Shown here: in pieces, positions 17,046 to 25,733 of the stretch
Layout of the letters: every line of letters begins with the position of its first letter
Position numbering within the stretch: position 1 is the first letter of the stretch
Assembly: GCA_963778465.1 (NCBI GenBank)
Contig: CAVZUK010000003.1
Span: 2,232,001 to 2,296,000, forward strand
DNA length: 64,000 bases
Source of the DNA: CAVZBW01 sp963778465
GTDB taxonomy: Bacteria; Actinomycetota; Acidimicrobiia; Acidimicrobiales; RAAP-2
Direction: 5' to 3'
Translations under genes and position numbers: made by a program
Notes under the pieces: model-generated
Database searches by the model: none
Seen by the model: only the letters and a program-made list of their open reading frames with translations
Told to the model about the DNA's origin: nothing

Positions 17046-17360
17046 TGCTGTGCCGTTGATCGATCGCTGGCCGCTGGTCGTGATGCCGCCGACCGATCAA
17101 ATGTGCCGGTCGCCAATCGTATCCGGGGCAGTGGGTCCGTTTCGACCCTCTGCAGTGAGGACTGCTCCTGCCCAACCGGCCCGAGGGGTGTCCTCTCCGG
17201 GTGTGTCGGCGCTGCTCCTTCACGCCCCGTTTGGACGCCAGCGGGGATCGCGACCCGAAGAACCCCAGCCAGTCCAACTACTGGAACGGGTACCTCGACG
17301 AAGCGGCCTTCGAGGGTCTCGGCATCTCGACCTGATGGTGCGCCGGAGCCCTGCGCCGGG
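17046..17360. other. 315-bp intergenic region between the Rieske and CoA-transferase genes
   Basis: The right part holds a possible gene fragment (17231-17335, listed separately). The left part, upstream of the Rieske gene, has an inverted pair TTGATCG (17056-17062) and CGATCAA (17094-17100) that could be a regulator site. I see no RNA or complete gene. Confidence 0.4.
17231..17335 (+). pseudogene. Possible C-terminal fragment of a lost gene
   Basis: A plus-strand frame of 34 codons ends in TGA at 17333-17335 and reads like a normal protein C-terminus, ending SNYWNGYLDEAAFEGLGIST. It has no start codon or ribosome site of its own, and upstream it fades into unconvincing sequence. It may be the tail of a deleted enzyme. 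The family is not recognised, and chance cannot be excluded. Confidence 0.25.
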
Positions 17361-18629
17361 TCAGGCGACGACGCCCGATTCCCGAAGCTTCGCCGCCCGG
17401 TCGCCCAGGCCGAGCTCGGCCAGGATCTCGTCGGTGTGCTCGCCCAGGGCCGGCGACCCGGAGCTCAGGTGCGCGGGGGTGGCGGAGAAGCGCGTCGGGT
17501 GACGGGGCATCCGGGTCCGCCCGACCACGTGGTGCTCCTGCTCTTCAAAGAGCCCGACGGCGATCGCGTGGGGGTCCCGGGTCAGCTCCTCGGGGGTGAG
17601 GATCATCGAGAAGGGGGCACGCTCGGCCTCGAGGCGCTCGGTCGCCTCCGCCATGGTCATGTTGGCGGCCCGTACGTAGCACATGTCCATGACCGGCGCG
17701 AGCACGTCGCGGTGCTTGATGCGCTCGGCGATCGTGGCGATCCGAGGGTCGTCGTAGCCCTCGACGCCGAGCCCGCGGCACATGGCGGCGAAGTCCGCGT
17801 CCGAGGTCGGGGTCACGATCCCCCAGCCGTCGACGAAGCGCAGCGGACGGAAGCCCGCCACGAAGCTCGAGTGTTGGGAGCCGTCCGACTCGAGGAGGAC
17901 CTCGTTGGCCGCCGAGTCGGCCCAGAGGAACGAGACCACGGCGTCGGCCATGGCGAGCTCGAGGTGCTGGCCGCCCATGCCCCTCTCCCGGGCGAACAGC
18001 GCGGCCGTCACGGCCTGGCTGGCGTAGAGCGCGGTCACCTTGTCGGCCGCGGTCTGGCGGAGGAAGACCGGCACGCCGTCCTCCGGGTCGGCCTGGTTGG
18101 CGGCGAAGCCGCCGTACGCCTGGATGACAGTGTCGTAGGCGCTGCGGTCGCGGTAGGGGCCCTCCGGACCGAATCCCGACAGCGAGCAGTAGACGACGTC
18201 GGGGTTCTCCGCCCGCACGTCGTCGTAGCCGAGTCCCAGCCGGTCCATGACCCCGGGACGGAAGTTCTGCAGGACGACGTCGGCACCGGCCAGCAGCCGC
18301 CGGACCACGTCCGCCCCTCCCTCGGTGCGGATGTCCACCGCGATGGAGCGCTTGCCCCGGTTGCACACGAGGTACAGCGAGCTCATGCCGTTGACCATGA
18401 CGCCGACCCACCTGGCGATGTCGCCGATGCCGGGCCGTTCCACCTTGACGACGTCGGCGCCCTGGTCCGCGAAGAGGGCCCCGACGTAGGGCCCGGTGAG
18501 CGCGATCGAGAGGTCGACGACCTTCACCCCCTGCAGGGGGCCGGCGAGCACGGGCTCGGCGGCCTCTTCTCCGTTTTCTCCGCTGGTCCCGGTCGTGCCG
18601 GACCGCTTCGGGGGCCCGGGCCCGCTCAT
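17361..18629 (-). CDS. CaiB/BaiF family CoA transferase
   Basis: Class III CoA transferase of 422 residues, which moves CoA between carboxylic acids. Features are VKVVDLSIALTGPYVGALFADQGADVVKVERP at the N-terminus (shown here only as the fold mark), NRGKRSIAVD, LQNFRPGVMDRLGLGYDD, and SAYDTVIQAYGG, where the Asp is the expected catalytic residue. The C-terminal half includes LAMADAVVSFLW and GEHTDEILAELGL. The ATG at 18629 overlaps the stop of the acyltransferase gene (ATGA). This is the last gene of the five-gene overlapping operon at 17361-24964. The first 20 residues are a Gly/Pro/Ser-rich lead-in. Substrates unknown. Confidence 0.9.
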   Translation of the reverse strand: MSGPGPPKRSGTTGTSGENGEEAAEPVLAGPLQGVKVVDLSIALTGPYVGALFADQGADVVKVERPGIGDIARWVGVMVNGMSSLYLVCNRGKRSIAVDIRTEGGADVVRRLLAGADVVLQNFRPGVMDRLGLGYDDVRAENPDVVYCSLSGFGPEGPYRDRSAYDTVIQAYGGFAANQADPEDGVPVFLRQTAADKVTALYASQAVTAALFARERGMGGQHLELAMADAVVSFLWADSAANEVLLESDGSQHSSFVAGFRPLRFVDGWGIVTPTSDADFAAMCRGLGVEGYDDPRIATIAERIKHRDVLAPVMDMCYVRAANMTMAEATERLEAERAPFSMILTPEELTRDPHAIAVGLFEEQEHHVVGRTRMPRHPTRFSATPAHLSSGSPALGEHTDEILAELGLGDRAAKLRESGVVA

Positions 18630-19645
18630 CCGGTCACCGCCCGTCGTGCGCGTGGCCCGCTTGGCCGGAGGTCCGGCCACCGGGACCTCTCGGTCCGGGG
18701 CTCGGCGGCCCCCCGGGCACTGCGCTCGACCTGTCCCGGCTCCCGCCGGGGTCCGAGCGCCCAGGCGCGTCGCCACGGCGAGGCCTCCGGACCCCGTGGG
18801 TCCGGCAGTGACCCCTTGGCCTGGAGACGGCGGGCCGTCCACCAGTCGCTCCGGGCCTCGGCGCCGAGCACCGAGACCGCCCGCTCGATCCGGGCGGCCA
18901 GGCGGCGGGCGTCCTCTCCCTCCTCAGGCTCGAGGGCGGGTCCGAAGGTCACCGTGGCCGGCGCCCTCCGCAGGCGTGCCGTGTGGCGGCCCTCGGTGCC
19001 CGATCCACCGCGGGGACGATCGGCCGTCTCGGGGCCCTTGGCCAGTGCGTCGCGGGTACCGTCGATGTGCACCGGCACGACCGGTCGGCCCGTGCGCCGG
19101 GCGAGGTAGGCGGCGCCTCCCCGGAACTCCTGCAGCCAGCCGTCCGGGGAGCGACCGCCCTCGGGGAAGATGACCAGGTTCCACCCGTCCTCCACGAGGC
19201 CGGCGGCGACGTCCGCCGAGCGTCGGTTGACGCGGTTGCGCTCGATGGGGATGGCGGCGAGGGAGAGCGACCAGAGCACCGACTTCCAGGTGCGGTCGAA
19301 GAAGTAGTCCGACGCCGCGGCGACGACCGTCCGATGGCGGAGGTCCACCGGGAGGGTCGTGAGGAACAGGGGCGTGTCGACGTGGCTGGTGTGGTTCGCC
19401 ACGAAGATCATCGGCGCCTCGATGTGACGCAGGTGCTCACGACCCCGCACGGTGGTCGGCGTCACCAGCTGCGCGAGGGGCCGCGTCACGTTGTCCAGCA
19501 TGGCGGCGCGCACGAGGCGTGCCGGGTACCGCCGGGACCAGTCGTGGTCGTAGTCGAGCCCGACGCGACGCTCCGGCGCCGGCCGGGGAACGCCGGCTGG
19601 CCAGGTGGGCGGGGCGAGCGGGAACGTGGCCCGCGGCACCCTCAC
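18626..19645 (-). CDS. PlsC-like lysophospholipid acyltransferase
   Basis: Membrane-associated acyltransferase of 339 residues. The PlsC signature is complete: FVANHTSHVDTPLF (NHx4D catalytic motif), IPIERNRVNRRS (block II) and VIFPEGGRSPDG (block III, PEG), then RPVVPVHIDGTRDAL (block IV). It transfers an acyl group to a lyso- or glycerol-phosphate-type acceptor. The GTG start overlaps the upstream LarA-like stop (GTGA) and its own stop overlaps the CoA transferase start. The C-terminal about 100 residues are Arg/Pro-rich and not part of the known domain. Fourth gene of the five-gene operon. Confidence 0.88.
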   Translation of the reverse strand: MRVPRATFPLAPPTWPAGVPRPAPERRVGLDYDHDWSRRYPARLVRAAMLDNVTRPLAQLVTPTTVRGREHLRHIEAPMIFVANHTSHVDTPLFLTTLPVDLRHRTVVAAASDYFFDRTWKSVLWSLSLAAIPIERNRVNRRSADVAAGLVEDGWNLVIFPEGGRSPDGWLQEFRGGAAYLARRTGRPVVPVHIDGTRDALAKGPETADRPRGGSGTEGRHTARLRRAPATVTFGPALEPEEGEDARRLAARIERAVSVLGAEARSDWWTARRLQAKGSLPDPRGPEASPWRRAWALGPRREPGQVERSARGAAEPRTERSRWPDLRPSGPRARRAVTG

Positions 19646-21231
19646 CGCACGTCCGCCATGAGCAGGGGCGGGACGTGCACGTGGGTGAGCGTCGGGCTCG
19701 GGCCGACGACGTCGCTCGCCATCTCCAAGGCGTCCTGCAGCGTGCTCGCCGGCGAGAACCCCATCCTTCGCACCGCGGCCGGGTCGCCGCCCACGATGAC
19801 GACGCGCCCGACGTGCTCCAGGGCGTGGGCGCACCAGTACCACATGTAGAAGGGGTGGACCCCGTGGTAGGCGTGGCCGGTCCGGTAGAGGTGCACGTAC
19901 CAGGGATCGGTGGCGTAGCCCTCCTCGTACTTCTTGTGCATCTCGGCGGGATCGGTCGTCGCCGCGAGCACCTGGTCGAAGAAGTCGATGTAGCTCGGGT
20001 GGTGGGCCGGGTGGAACTCCCACCGGGTCGGGTGGCGCAGGATCACCACGCCGCCCTCGCGCACGAGCGGCCGCCCCCGGTAGAGGTTGAAGAAATAGCC
20101 GAGCCCAAGGCACGCCACGAGGATCGGGTTCATGATCGAGTTGACGTTGTAGGGGCAGATGTAGGGGAGGGCGAGGCTCAGGATGTCGGCCTGCCCCTCG
20201 ATCTCGACCCCCTGCTGGGCCCACACGTTGCGGGTGGTCACCTCGTGGACCGCCTCCACCTCCCCGGCCTGCACCGAGGTCATGGCCTGAGGGGCACGGA
20301 TGGAGTGCAGGATCTGGCGGACGATGCGCGGCGGCGCGCCGGACATCGCCGCGGAGCTCGCGGCGAAGGCGGCCCGGTCCCGCCAGCTCCACTCCCACTC
20401 CCGGCGCTGGAGGAAGCGGAACTGCTCGGGGAAGGCGTCGGTATTGAGCGTGGTCTCGATCTGGAACACCTTGACCCCGCTCGCGGCGATCAGCCGGCCC
20501 ATCCGCCAATTGGAGGAGTGCAGCTCGGAGGACGGCTGGTCCATGAACGACCGGCTGTGACGCATGGTCTGGGGGTTGTGATGGTGGCGGAGGCTCCGGT
20601 AGCTGGCGAGCCCGGTGGCCACGCTCTTGTGGCCGCCGTCCATGGCCACGAGGTTGATGTTGACGTAGACGAGGAGGTCGCTCGTGGCCGCCCGCTTGTT
20701 GATCTCCACCTCCTCGCCCTGCTCGGTGACGCCGAGGTCGATGAGGTTGTCGGCATCCTCCGCATCGTGCTGGGTGAGCAGGCCGTGCGGGGCGAACGCC
20801 TCGTAGACCCGGTCACCGAGCGCATGGCGCAGCTCGGCCTCGGTCATGCGGCGGTGCAGGGCCAGGGCGGCGACCAGCACGACGTCGTCCACGCCGGCGG
20901 CGGCCGCCATCTCGAGCACCTCCTCGATGACGAGCTGGCGGGCGTCGGGGGCGCGCATCGGGGGCAGTGGGAGGGAGATGTCGTCGAAGCAGATCGTGAG
21001 GCGCATGCCCGGCCGCAAGAGCTCCGCCATCGGCCGGCTGTCCCCGAGGGGCTCCCGCAGCGCCCGGCGGATGGCGGCCACCGGGTCGTCGAGCGCCGCG
21101 AGCGGCTCGGGAGGGTAGAGCACCCGGCTCCCCTCGGGGAGGCGGTCGAGCTGGTAGCCCTCGCCGTTCCACATGAGCAGCGGTGGGGTGGAGCCGTCCA
21201 CCTCGAGCACGAATCCCGGCCGCGGGCTCAT
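19642..21231 (-). CDS. LarA-like (DUF2088) 2-hydroxyacid racemase-family protein
   Basis: 529-residue homologue of LarA, the nickel-pincer lactate racemase; homologues act on various 2-hydroxyacids. Visible motifs are LTICFDDISLPLPPM (N-terminal domain), ALALHRRMTEAEL (LarA-type His-Arg-x-x-Thr), and DGGHKSVATGLASY. The last matches the GGxKSxxxG region, where the Lys carries the pincer cofactor in LarA. It is longer than typical LarA (about 425), with an extra C-terminal region rich in His and Tyr. Cofactor maturation genes (larB, larC, larE) are not in the window. The start overlaps the dehydrogenase stop (ATGA). Third gene of the operon. Racemase activity is a family inference only. Confidence 0.8.
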   Translation of the reverse strand: MSPRPGFVLEVDGSTPPLLMWNGEGYQLDRLPEGSRVLYPPEPLAALDDPVAAIRRALREPLGDSRPMAELLRPGMRLTICFDDISLPLPPMRAPDARQLVIEEVLEMAAAAGVDDVVLVAALALHRRMTEAELRHALGDRVYEAFAPHGLLTQHDAEDADNLIDLGVTEQGEEVEINKRAATSDLLVYVNINLVAMDGGHKSVATGLASYRSLRHHHNPQTMRHSRSFMDQPSSELHSSNWRMGRLIAASGVKVFQIETTLNTDAFPEQFRFLQRREWEWSWRDRAAFAASSAAMSGAPPRIVRQILHSIRAPQAMTSVQAGEVEAVHEVTTRNVWAQQGVEIEGQADILSLALPYICPYNVNSIMNPILVACLGLGYFFNLYRGRPLVREGGVVILRHPTRWEFHPAHHPSYIDFFDQVLAATTDPAEMHKKYEEGYATDPWYVHLYRTGHAYHGVHPFYMWYWCAHALEHVGRVVIVGGDPAAVRRMGFSPASTLQDALEMASDVVGPSPTLTHVHVPPLLMADVR

Positions 21232-22541
21232 CGGGCATCCCTTCTGTCTGGAGGTCGCTGCGCCTTCGATCGCGACCTCACCGGCGATCCGGCTCGGACG
21301 TCGAAGACCACCTTGACGGCGCCCCTGCGTCCCGCACTCCCGGCGTGGACGAGCGCCTCTTCGAACCGGTCGAGGGGGTACGCCGCCGAGACCAACCGCC
21401 CGCTGCCGAGGCGTTGTGCCAGGTCGCCGGCCAGCTCGAGTGCGAGGTCGAAGGTACGGAGCGGTGCCGAGTCCCCGAATCGCTCCGATCCGTAGGCGTA
21501 GGAGCCCACCAGCCGGATCTCCCGGTGCCACAGCGGCGCGAGGTCGAGGCGCATCCGTCCCGGCATGCCCACCAACATGACCTGCCCCCGCGGACGCACT
21601 GTCGCGAGGGCCTGGGCGAGGGAGTCCTCCGACCCCACGCAGTCGAAGACGACGTCGGCGCCGCCGCTCAGGCGCATGCCCCCCGTCGTCGGGTCCCCGA
21701 CCACCAGCGAACCGGACTCGCGCCGAACGGCTCGGGTGAGGCGGTCCGAGGGGAGCGCCGCCGACGCGCCCATGGCCTCGGCCAGCGAGCGCTGGTGCCG
21801 GTAGCGGGCTCCGACGAGGAGCGCCTTTGGCGCGGGGGCGAGGCCCTTGCGGGCGAGGAAGTCCAGGCCGGCGATCACGGTCAGGCCCACCGTGCCGGCC
21901 CCGATCACGGCGACGGTGTCCTCGGCGGACCGCTCCGGCGCCGAGGCGGCGTGGAGGCCGCAGGCGAGCGGCTCGACGAGCACCGCATCGACGTCGGCCA
22001 GCTCGTCGGGCACGACGTGCAGCTGGCTCTCGTGTGCGACCAGGCCGGCGGTCGACCATCCGCCTCCGGTGTCGGCGCAGTAGCCCGTCTGGATGCCCGG
22101 CCGGATGTGGCCGGTCGTCACTCGCTCGCAGTTGCCGGGGTGTCCGGCCGCGCACCAGACGCAGGGTGGGTCGATGCCGCGCGCCCGGCACCCGAGGACG
22201 GGCTCGATCACCACACGGGTGCCGTCGGAGAGCGCGGAGCCGTCCGCCGCCCGGGCGATGCCGTCGAGCGCGCCGACGACCTCGTGGCCGGGGACGAACG
22301 GGAAGCTCACCAGCTCCTCGAAGTAACGCGAGCTGTGGCCGTCCACCGTGGCCAGGTCGGAGCCGCAGATTCCCGACAGCAGGGGTCGCACGGAGTGCCA
22401 GGCGCCGTCCCGCTTGGCGGGAGGGTCGAGGTCGGCCAGGCGCAGCGGCCCGGTGGCGGCCCCCCTGCCCGACCCGAACGCCGAGGTGAGGCGCGCCGCG
22501 GCGAACCGGGGAAGGCTCCGCTCGAAGACGAGCCCCTTCAC
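21228..22541 (-). CDS. Zinc-dependent medium-chain alcohol dehydrogenase
   Basis: MDR-family dehydrogenase of 437 residues. Catalytic zinc ligands appear in SGICGSD and VPGHEVVG. The structural-zinc lobe has an expanded Cys pattern (GCRARGIDPPCVWCAAGHPGNC) spaced differently from common ADHs. The nucleotide site reads VAVIGAGTVGLTVI. The protein lacks close likeness to primary-alcohol ADHs. It shares the unusual GI-PPC-C zinc lobe and a GGGW segment with the dehydrogenase at 55337-56518, so the two are paralogues. GTG start overlaps the reductase stop (GTGA). Second gene of the five-gene operon, and plausibly interconverts the aldehyde or ketone product of its neighbour. Confidence 0.87.
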   Translation of the reverse strand: MKGLVFERSLPRFAAARLTSAFGSGRGAATGPLRLADLDPPAKRDGAWHSVRPLLSGICGSDLATVDGHSSRYFEELVSFPFVPGHEVVGALDGIARAADGSALSDGTRVVIEPVLGCRARGIDPPCVWCAAGHPGNCERVTTGHIRPGIQTGYCADTGGGWSTAGLVAHESQLHVVPDELADVDAVLVEPLACGLHAASAPERSAEDTVAVIGAGTVGLTVIAGLDFLARKGLAPAPKALLVGARYRHQRSLAEAMGASAALPSDRLTRAVRRESGSLVVGDPTTGGMRLSGGADVVFDCVGSEDSLAQALATVRPRGQVMLVGMPGRMRLDLAPLWHREIRLVGSYAYGSERFGDSAPLRTFDLALELAGDLAQRLGSGRLVSAAYPLDRFEEALVHAGSAGRRGAVKVVFDVRAGSPVRSRSKAQRPPDRRDAR

Positions 22542-24964
22542 CGCGCCACCATCCCGCGCTCGCGTGTGTCGTCGGCCCCGGCGACGTCCAGCGGGCGTCC
22601 GGAGGAGGCCCAACGGTCGAGGGGTCCGAGGGGGAGCGGCCGGGACGCCCCTCCGGCGGCCTTGGACCAGTCCTCGACCAGCCAACCACGGCGCCGGGCG
22701 ATGGCCGAGAGCCGGGCCTCGGGGTTGACGGCGACCGGGAACCCCACGGCCTCGAGCATGGCCAGGTCGCTGGCGGAGTCGGCATAGGCCACCGAGTGGT
22801 CCGGATCGAGCCCGTGCTCCCTGCAGTAACTGGTGAGCATCGATCCCCGTGCCTCGCCGGTGGGGGGCAGCTCGTCGAGCTCGCCCGTGTAGCGGCCGTC
22901 GATGCGGCCGAGCCGGGCACAGACGATGTCGTCGAACAGCGGGCGCAGGGGTGCGATCACGAAGTCCAGCGCGCCGGTGATGAGCAGCGTCCGGTGGCCG
23001 AGACGCCGGTGCTCGCGCACCCGGGCGATGCCGTCGGGGAACGTCCTCGGCAACAGGTGCTCGTGGAAGTGGTCCCAGGAGTCGGCCTCGAGCTCCGCAA
23101 CGGATGCCCCCTCGTAGCGGCGGTAGAAGTACCGGAGGAAGTCGCTGCGGTCGCGGCGGTCGAGCGCGAGCAACGAGGGTGCCTCTCGCAGGAGCTCTGC
23201 GACCAATCGAGCCCTCCGTGCCGGCGACAGATGGCGGGTGGCCATCCAGGCGTAGGAGTCCACGACGTTGGACGCGACGAGGGTGTGCTCGAGGTCGAAC
23301 ACCGCCAGGTGGCGGTCCTCGGACAGCACCGCCCTGCGGGTCCGGGTGGTCCGGTCGTCGACGCGCGAGCGCCCGGGGCTCGTGCGGACCCGAGCGTGCC
23401 GCACGACCGAGGGCAGGTGCACGTCGTGGATGTAGTGCTCCCAATCGATGGCGGCGGGGTCAAAGGCGAAGGCGCGTCGGTCCGCCTCGTCGAGCGTGTC
23501 CCAGAGCGCCATGAGACGCTCCACTCGGTAGCGGGCCTCGGTCTCGGTGTAGGCACCGTAGAGCTCGACGTAGCCGAGGGCCCGCCGGGCCAGGTTGTGG
23601 CGATCCTCGAGCTTCGCCGACCACGAAGCCTGTCGCCCGCGTACCGGGAGCGCGCGTACGGCGCGCTCGGCGGCGTCCATGAGCCGGTTGGCCCGCCGGA
23701 GCTGGCGCTGGACGCGGCCGCGCCCGGGGAACGTCCAGTCCGGGACGGCGATCGGCTGCCCCCGCTCGTCGTAGAGGGGGTGGCGCCCGAACCATTCCTG
23801 GGTGAGCTGTTGCAACCGGCCGTAGGCCAGGGGGTTGCGCACGCCCGAGGCGACGTGGAACACCTCCGGCCGCTCCGGGGACGGACCCCGGGCGGCGGCC
23901 GCGATGATCGTGGCGACGACCAGGTCGACGGGGATCACGTCGACGATCCCCTCAGGCACGCCGGGGAATTCCCTCAGCAGCCCTCGGGCGTACGAGATGA
24001 GGATCGGCTCGGCCATCCGGAAGCCGCGGATCCAACCCGGACGTGGCTCGACGAGCGACGACTCGATGATCGACGGCCGGATGATGGTGAGCGGCACCAC
24101 GGCGTCCGCGCCGGCGTAACCCTGACCATGGCGGCTGACCAGCGCACGCTCGCCGAGGGCCTTCGTGAAGGGGTAGGCGTCCGGCCAGCCGAGCGACTGG
24201 GCCCGGGCCGAGCCCGCCCGGACCATCTCGTCCTTGACCCATTCCTCCCGGAGGCGCTCCGAGCGGACCGCAAGCAGGTGGTCGCCGGCCGCTCCGAGCT
24301 CCTCTCGGGCCGCCCGCCGGAATCCCTCGAGCCGCGTGCGCTCCCGCGACCGCAACTGCAGGTCGGCGCGCGCCCGGCGCGCCGCGTCGACCTCGGCCTC
24401 CCAGTCCACGTCGAGGGAGTAGGGGTTCTCGTCGAGGAGCTCTTCCCGGGCCTCCCCCTGGTGGGTGCCGGCCACATAGGCGGTCGAGACCGAGATCAGG
24501 TGGGGAACGTCTCGACCGTGTTTCCGGCACGCCTCGACCAGGGCGTCCGCCACCCGGGCGGGCCCGAGCAGGTTGACCTCGACCGCCTGGTCGAGCGGGG
24601 CGTCGAAGCTGACCGTCGCCGCCGAGTGGACGACCACGTCGGAGGAGGCGAGCAGCCGCCGCCCCTCGTCGTCGAGTCCGAGACCGTCCTGCCCGACGTC
24701 GCCGGCCACCGCGATCAGCCGCCGGGAGGTCTCCTCGGCGAAGCGGTCACCGAGCTCGGAGCGCAGCCGGTCGAAGCAGTCGTTGCGCACGATCTCGCGT
24801 TGCACCCGCTGGGCCGGAGAGGCTCGCCTTCCGGCGCGGACGAGCAGGACGACCTCGGCGTCGGGGATCGTCCGCAGCACGCGCTCGACCAATGCGGTGC
24901 CCAGGAACCCAGTGGCCCCGGTGAGGAAGATCCGGCGCCCCGAGAGGGACTCGACGATCGACAC
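22538..24964 (-). CDS. Fatty acyl reductase-type SDR fused to HAD-IB phosphatase
   Basis: 808-residue fusion, first gene of the operon. Residues about 1-450 form an extended SDR of the NAD-binding-4 (fatty acyl-CoA/thioester reductase) type: TGATGFLG nucleotide site (residues 15-22), VVHSAATVSFDAP, VSTAYVAGT and the catalytic YPFTK, followed by IRPSIIESS. Residues about 590-790 are a HAD-IB phosphatase: FDLEHTL (nucleophile Asp present, second Asp replaced by Glu), LLITGALDF, YADSASDLAML. The GTG at 24964 is chosen because it gives MSIVESLSGRRIFLTGATG and lies just inside the twin operators. It would reduce an acyl thioester to aldehyde or alcohol; the HAD substrate is unknown. Confidence 0.85.
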   Translation of the reverse strand: MSIVESLSGRRIFLTGATGFLGTALVERVLRTIPDAEVVLLVRAGRRASPAQRVQREIVRNDCFDRLRSELGDRFAEETSRRLIAVAGDVGQDGLGLDDEGRRLLASSDVVVHSAATVSFDAPLDQAVEVNLLGPARVADALVEACRKHGRDVPHLISVSTAYVAGTHQGEAREELLDENPYSLDVDWEAEVDAARRARADLQLRSRERTRLEGFRRAAREELGAAGDHLLAVRSERLREEWVKDEMVRAGSARAQSLGWPDAYPFTKALGERALVSRHGQGYAGADAVVPLTIIRPSIIESSLVEPRPGWIRGFRMAEPILISYARGLLREFPGVPEGIVDVIPVDLVVATIIAAAARGPSPERPEVFHVASGVRNPLAYGRLQQLTQEWFGRHPLYDERGQPIAVPDWTFPGRGRVQRQLRRANRLMDAAERAVRALPVRGRQASWSAKLEDRHNLARRALGYVELYGAYTETEARYRVERLMALWDTLDEADRRAFAFDPAAIDWEHYIHDVHLPSVVRHARVRTSPGRSRVDDRTTRTRRAVLSEDRHLAVFDLEHTLVASNVVDSYAWMATRHLSPARRARLVAELLREAPSLLALDRRDRSDFLRYFYRRYEGASVAELEADSWDHFHEHLLPRTFPDGIARVREHRRLGHRTLLITGALDFVIAPLRPLFDDIVCARLGRIDGRYTGELDELPPTGEARGSMLTSYCREHGLDPDHSVAYADSASDLAMLEAVGFPVAVNPEARLSAIARRRGWLVEDWSKAAGGASRPLPLGPLDRWASSGRPLDVAGADDTRERGMVAR

Positions 24965-24975
24965 GGGCCATCTGT

Positions 24976-25013
24976 CTACCACTTGGTAGGCAGACTTGTC
25001 TACCATTTGGTAG
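24976..25013. promoter_or_regulatory. Twin palindromic TetR operators between divergent genes
   Basis: Two near-identical 14-bp palindromes, CTACCACTTGGTAG (24976-24989) and CTACCATTTGGTAG (25000-25013), with centres 24 bp apart. The right one abuts the tetR ATG at 25014; the left one ends 11 bp from the reductase GTG at 24964. Binding would cover both promoters, so the TetR protein probably represses itself and the five-gene operon. There is almost no 5' leader on the tetR side, so a leaderless transcript is likely. Confidence 0.85.
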
Positions 25014-25733
25014 ATGGCGACGGTTCCGATCGGCAGGGCGCGCACGGCGGATCGGATCCTCGACGCCGCGCTGAGCTCCTTTGCCGAGCGCGGCTACGAC
25101 GTCTCCTCCCTCGACGCCCTGGCGGCGGGCCTCGAGATCCGCAAGCAGACGATCCTCTACTGGTTCCCCACCAAGGAGGCGCTGTTGCAGGCGGTGATCC
25201 AACGGAGCGGACGCGAGCTGACCCAGGTCCTCCAGCAGGCCCTCGAGGAGGCCGGGACGGGGTGGGACCGGGTCGAATCGGTCGTGCGCTCGGTCTTTCG
25301 GTTGGCCGCCCGCCGGCCCGAGTTGCTCGGGCTGCTGCGTGAGGTCTCGCGCCTCGGGCCACCCGCTGCCACGTGGATGGCCGAGACGCTCCAGCCGATG
25401 GCGAGTCGCGCCTCGGACTTCCTAGAGGCCGAGATGGACGCCGGGCGGATGCAGCGGCACGACCCCCGCATGCTTTTGCTCGCCATCTACTCGACCGTGA
25501 TCGGCATGGTCACCGAGGTCGAGGTGCTCCGGGCGCTCGGCGAGGAACCGACGGCTCGGTCGCTGGTCCGGCGCCGGGCGGACGTGCTCCGACTGCTGCG
25601 CTCGGCGCTCGTCATGCCGGATGGGCAGGCTGCCCGCGACGCGGGTCGAGTGCTGCCCCGAAGGGCGTGCACCCGGCTCGGCGGCTCTAGGACGTGCTCT
25701 TGGCCGAAGAGCTCTTGGCCGACGAACCCTTGA
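25014..25733 (+). CDS. TetR-family transcriptional regulator
   Basis: 239-residue regulator. The N-terminal HTH reads RTADRILDAALSSFAERGYDVSSLDALAAGLEIRKQTILYWFPTKEALLQAV (quoted only to identify the fold), typical of TetR; the rest is a helical ligand-binding domain. The ATG at 25014 directly follows the second operator palindrome. Divergent from the acyl-reductase operon, which it very likely represses; a fatty acyl or related lipid ligand is a reasonable guess. The C-terminal about 35 residues are Arg/Ser-rich, and the last 47 bp overlap the 3' end of the convergent membrane-protein gene, so the true tail may be non-critical. Confidence 0.9.
   Translation: MATVPIGRARTADRILDAALSSFAERGYDVSSLDALAAGLEIRKQTILYWFPTKEALLQAVIQRSGRELTQVLQQALEEAGTGWDRVESVVRSVFRLAARRPELLGLLREVSRLGPPAATWMAETLQPMASRASDFLEAEMDAGRMQRHDPRMLLLAIYSTVIGMVTEVEVLRALGEEPTARSLVRRRADVLRLLRSALVMPDGQAARDAGRVLPRRACTRLGGSRTCSWPKSSWPTNP

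Noticed and set aside
17361..25733. Complete lactate racemase system (larABCE)
   Set aside because: Only a LarA-like gene is present; no maturation genes are in the window, so a full Lar system cannot be claimed.
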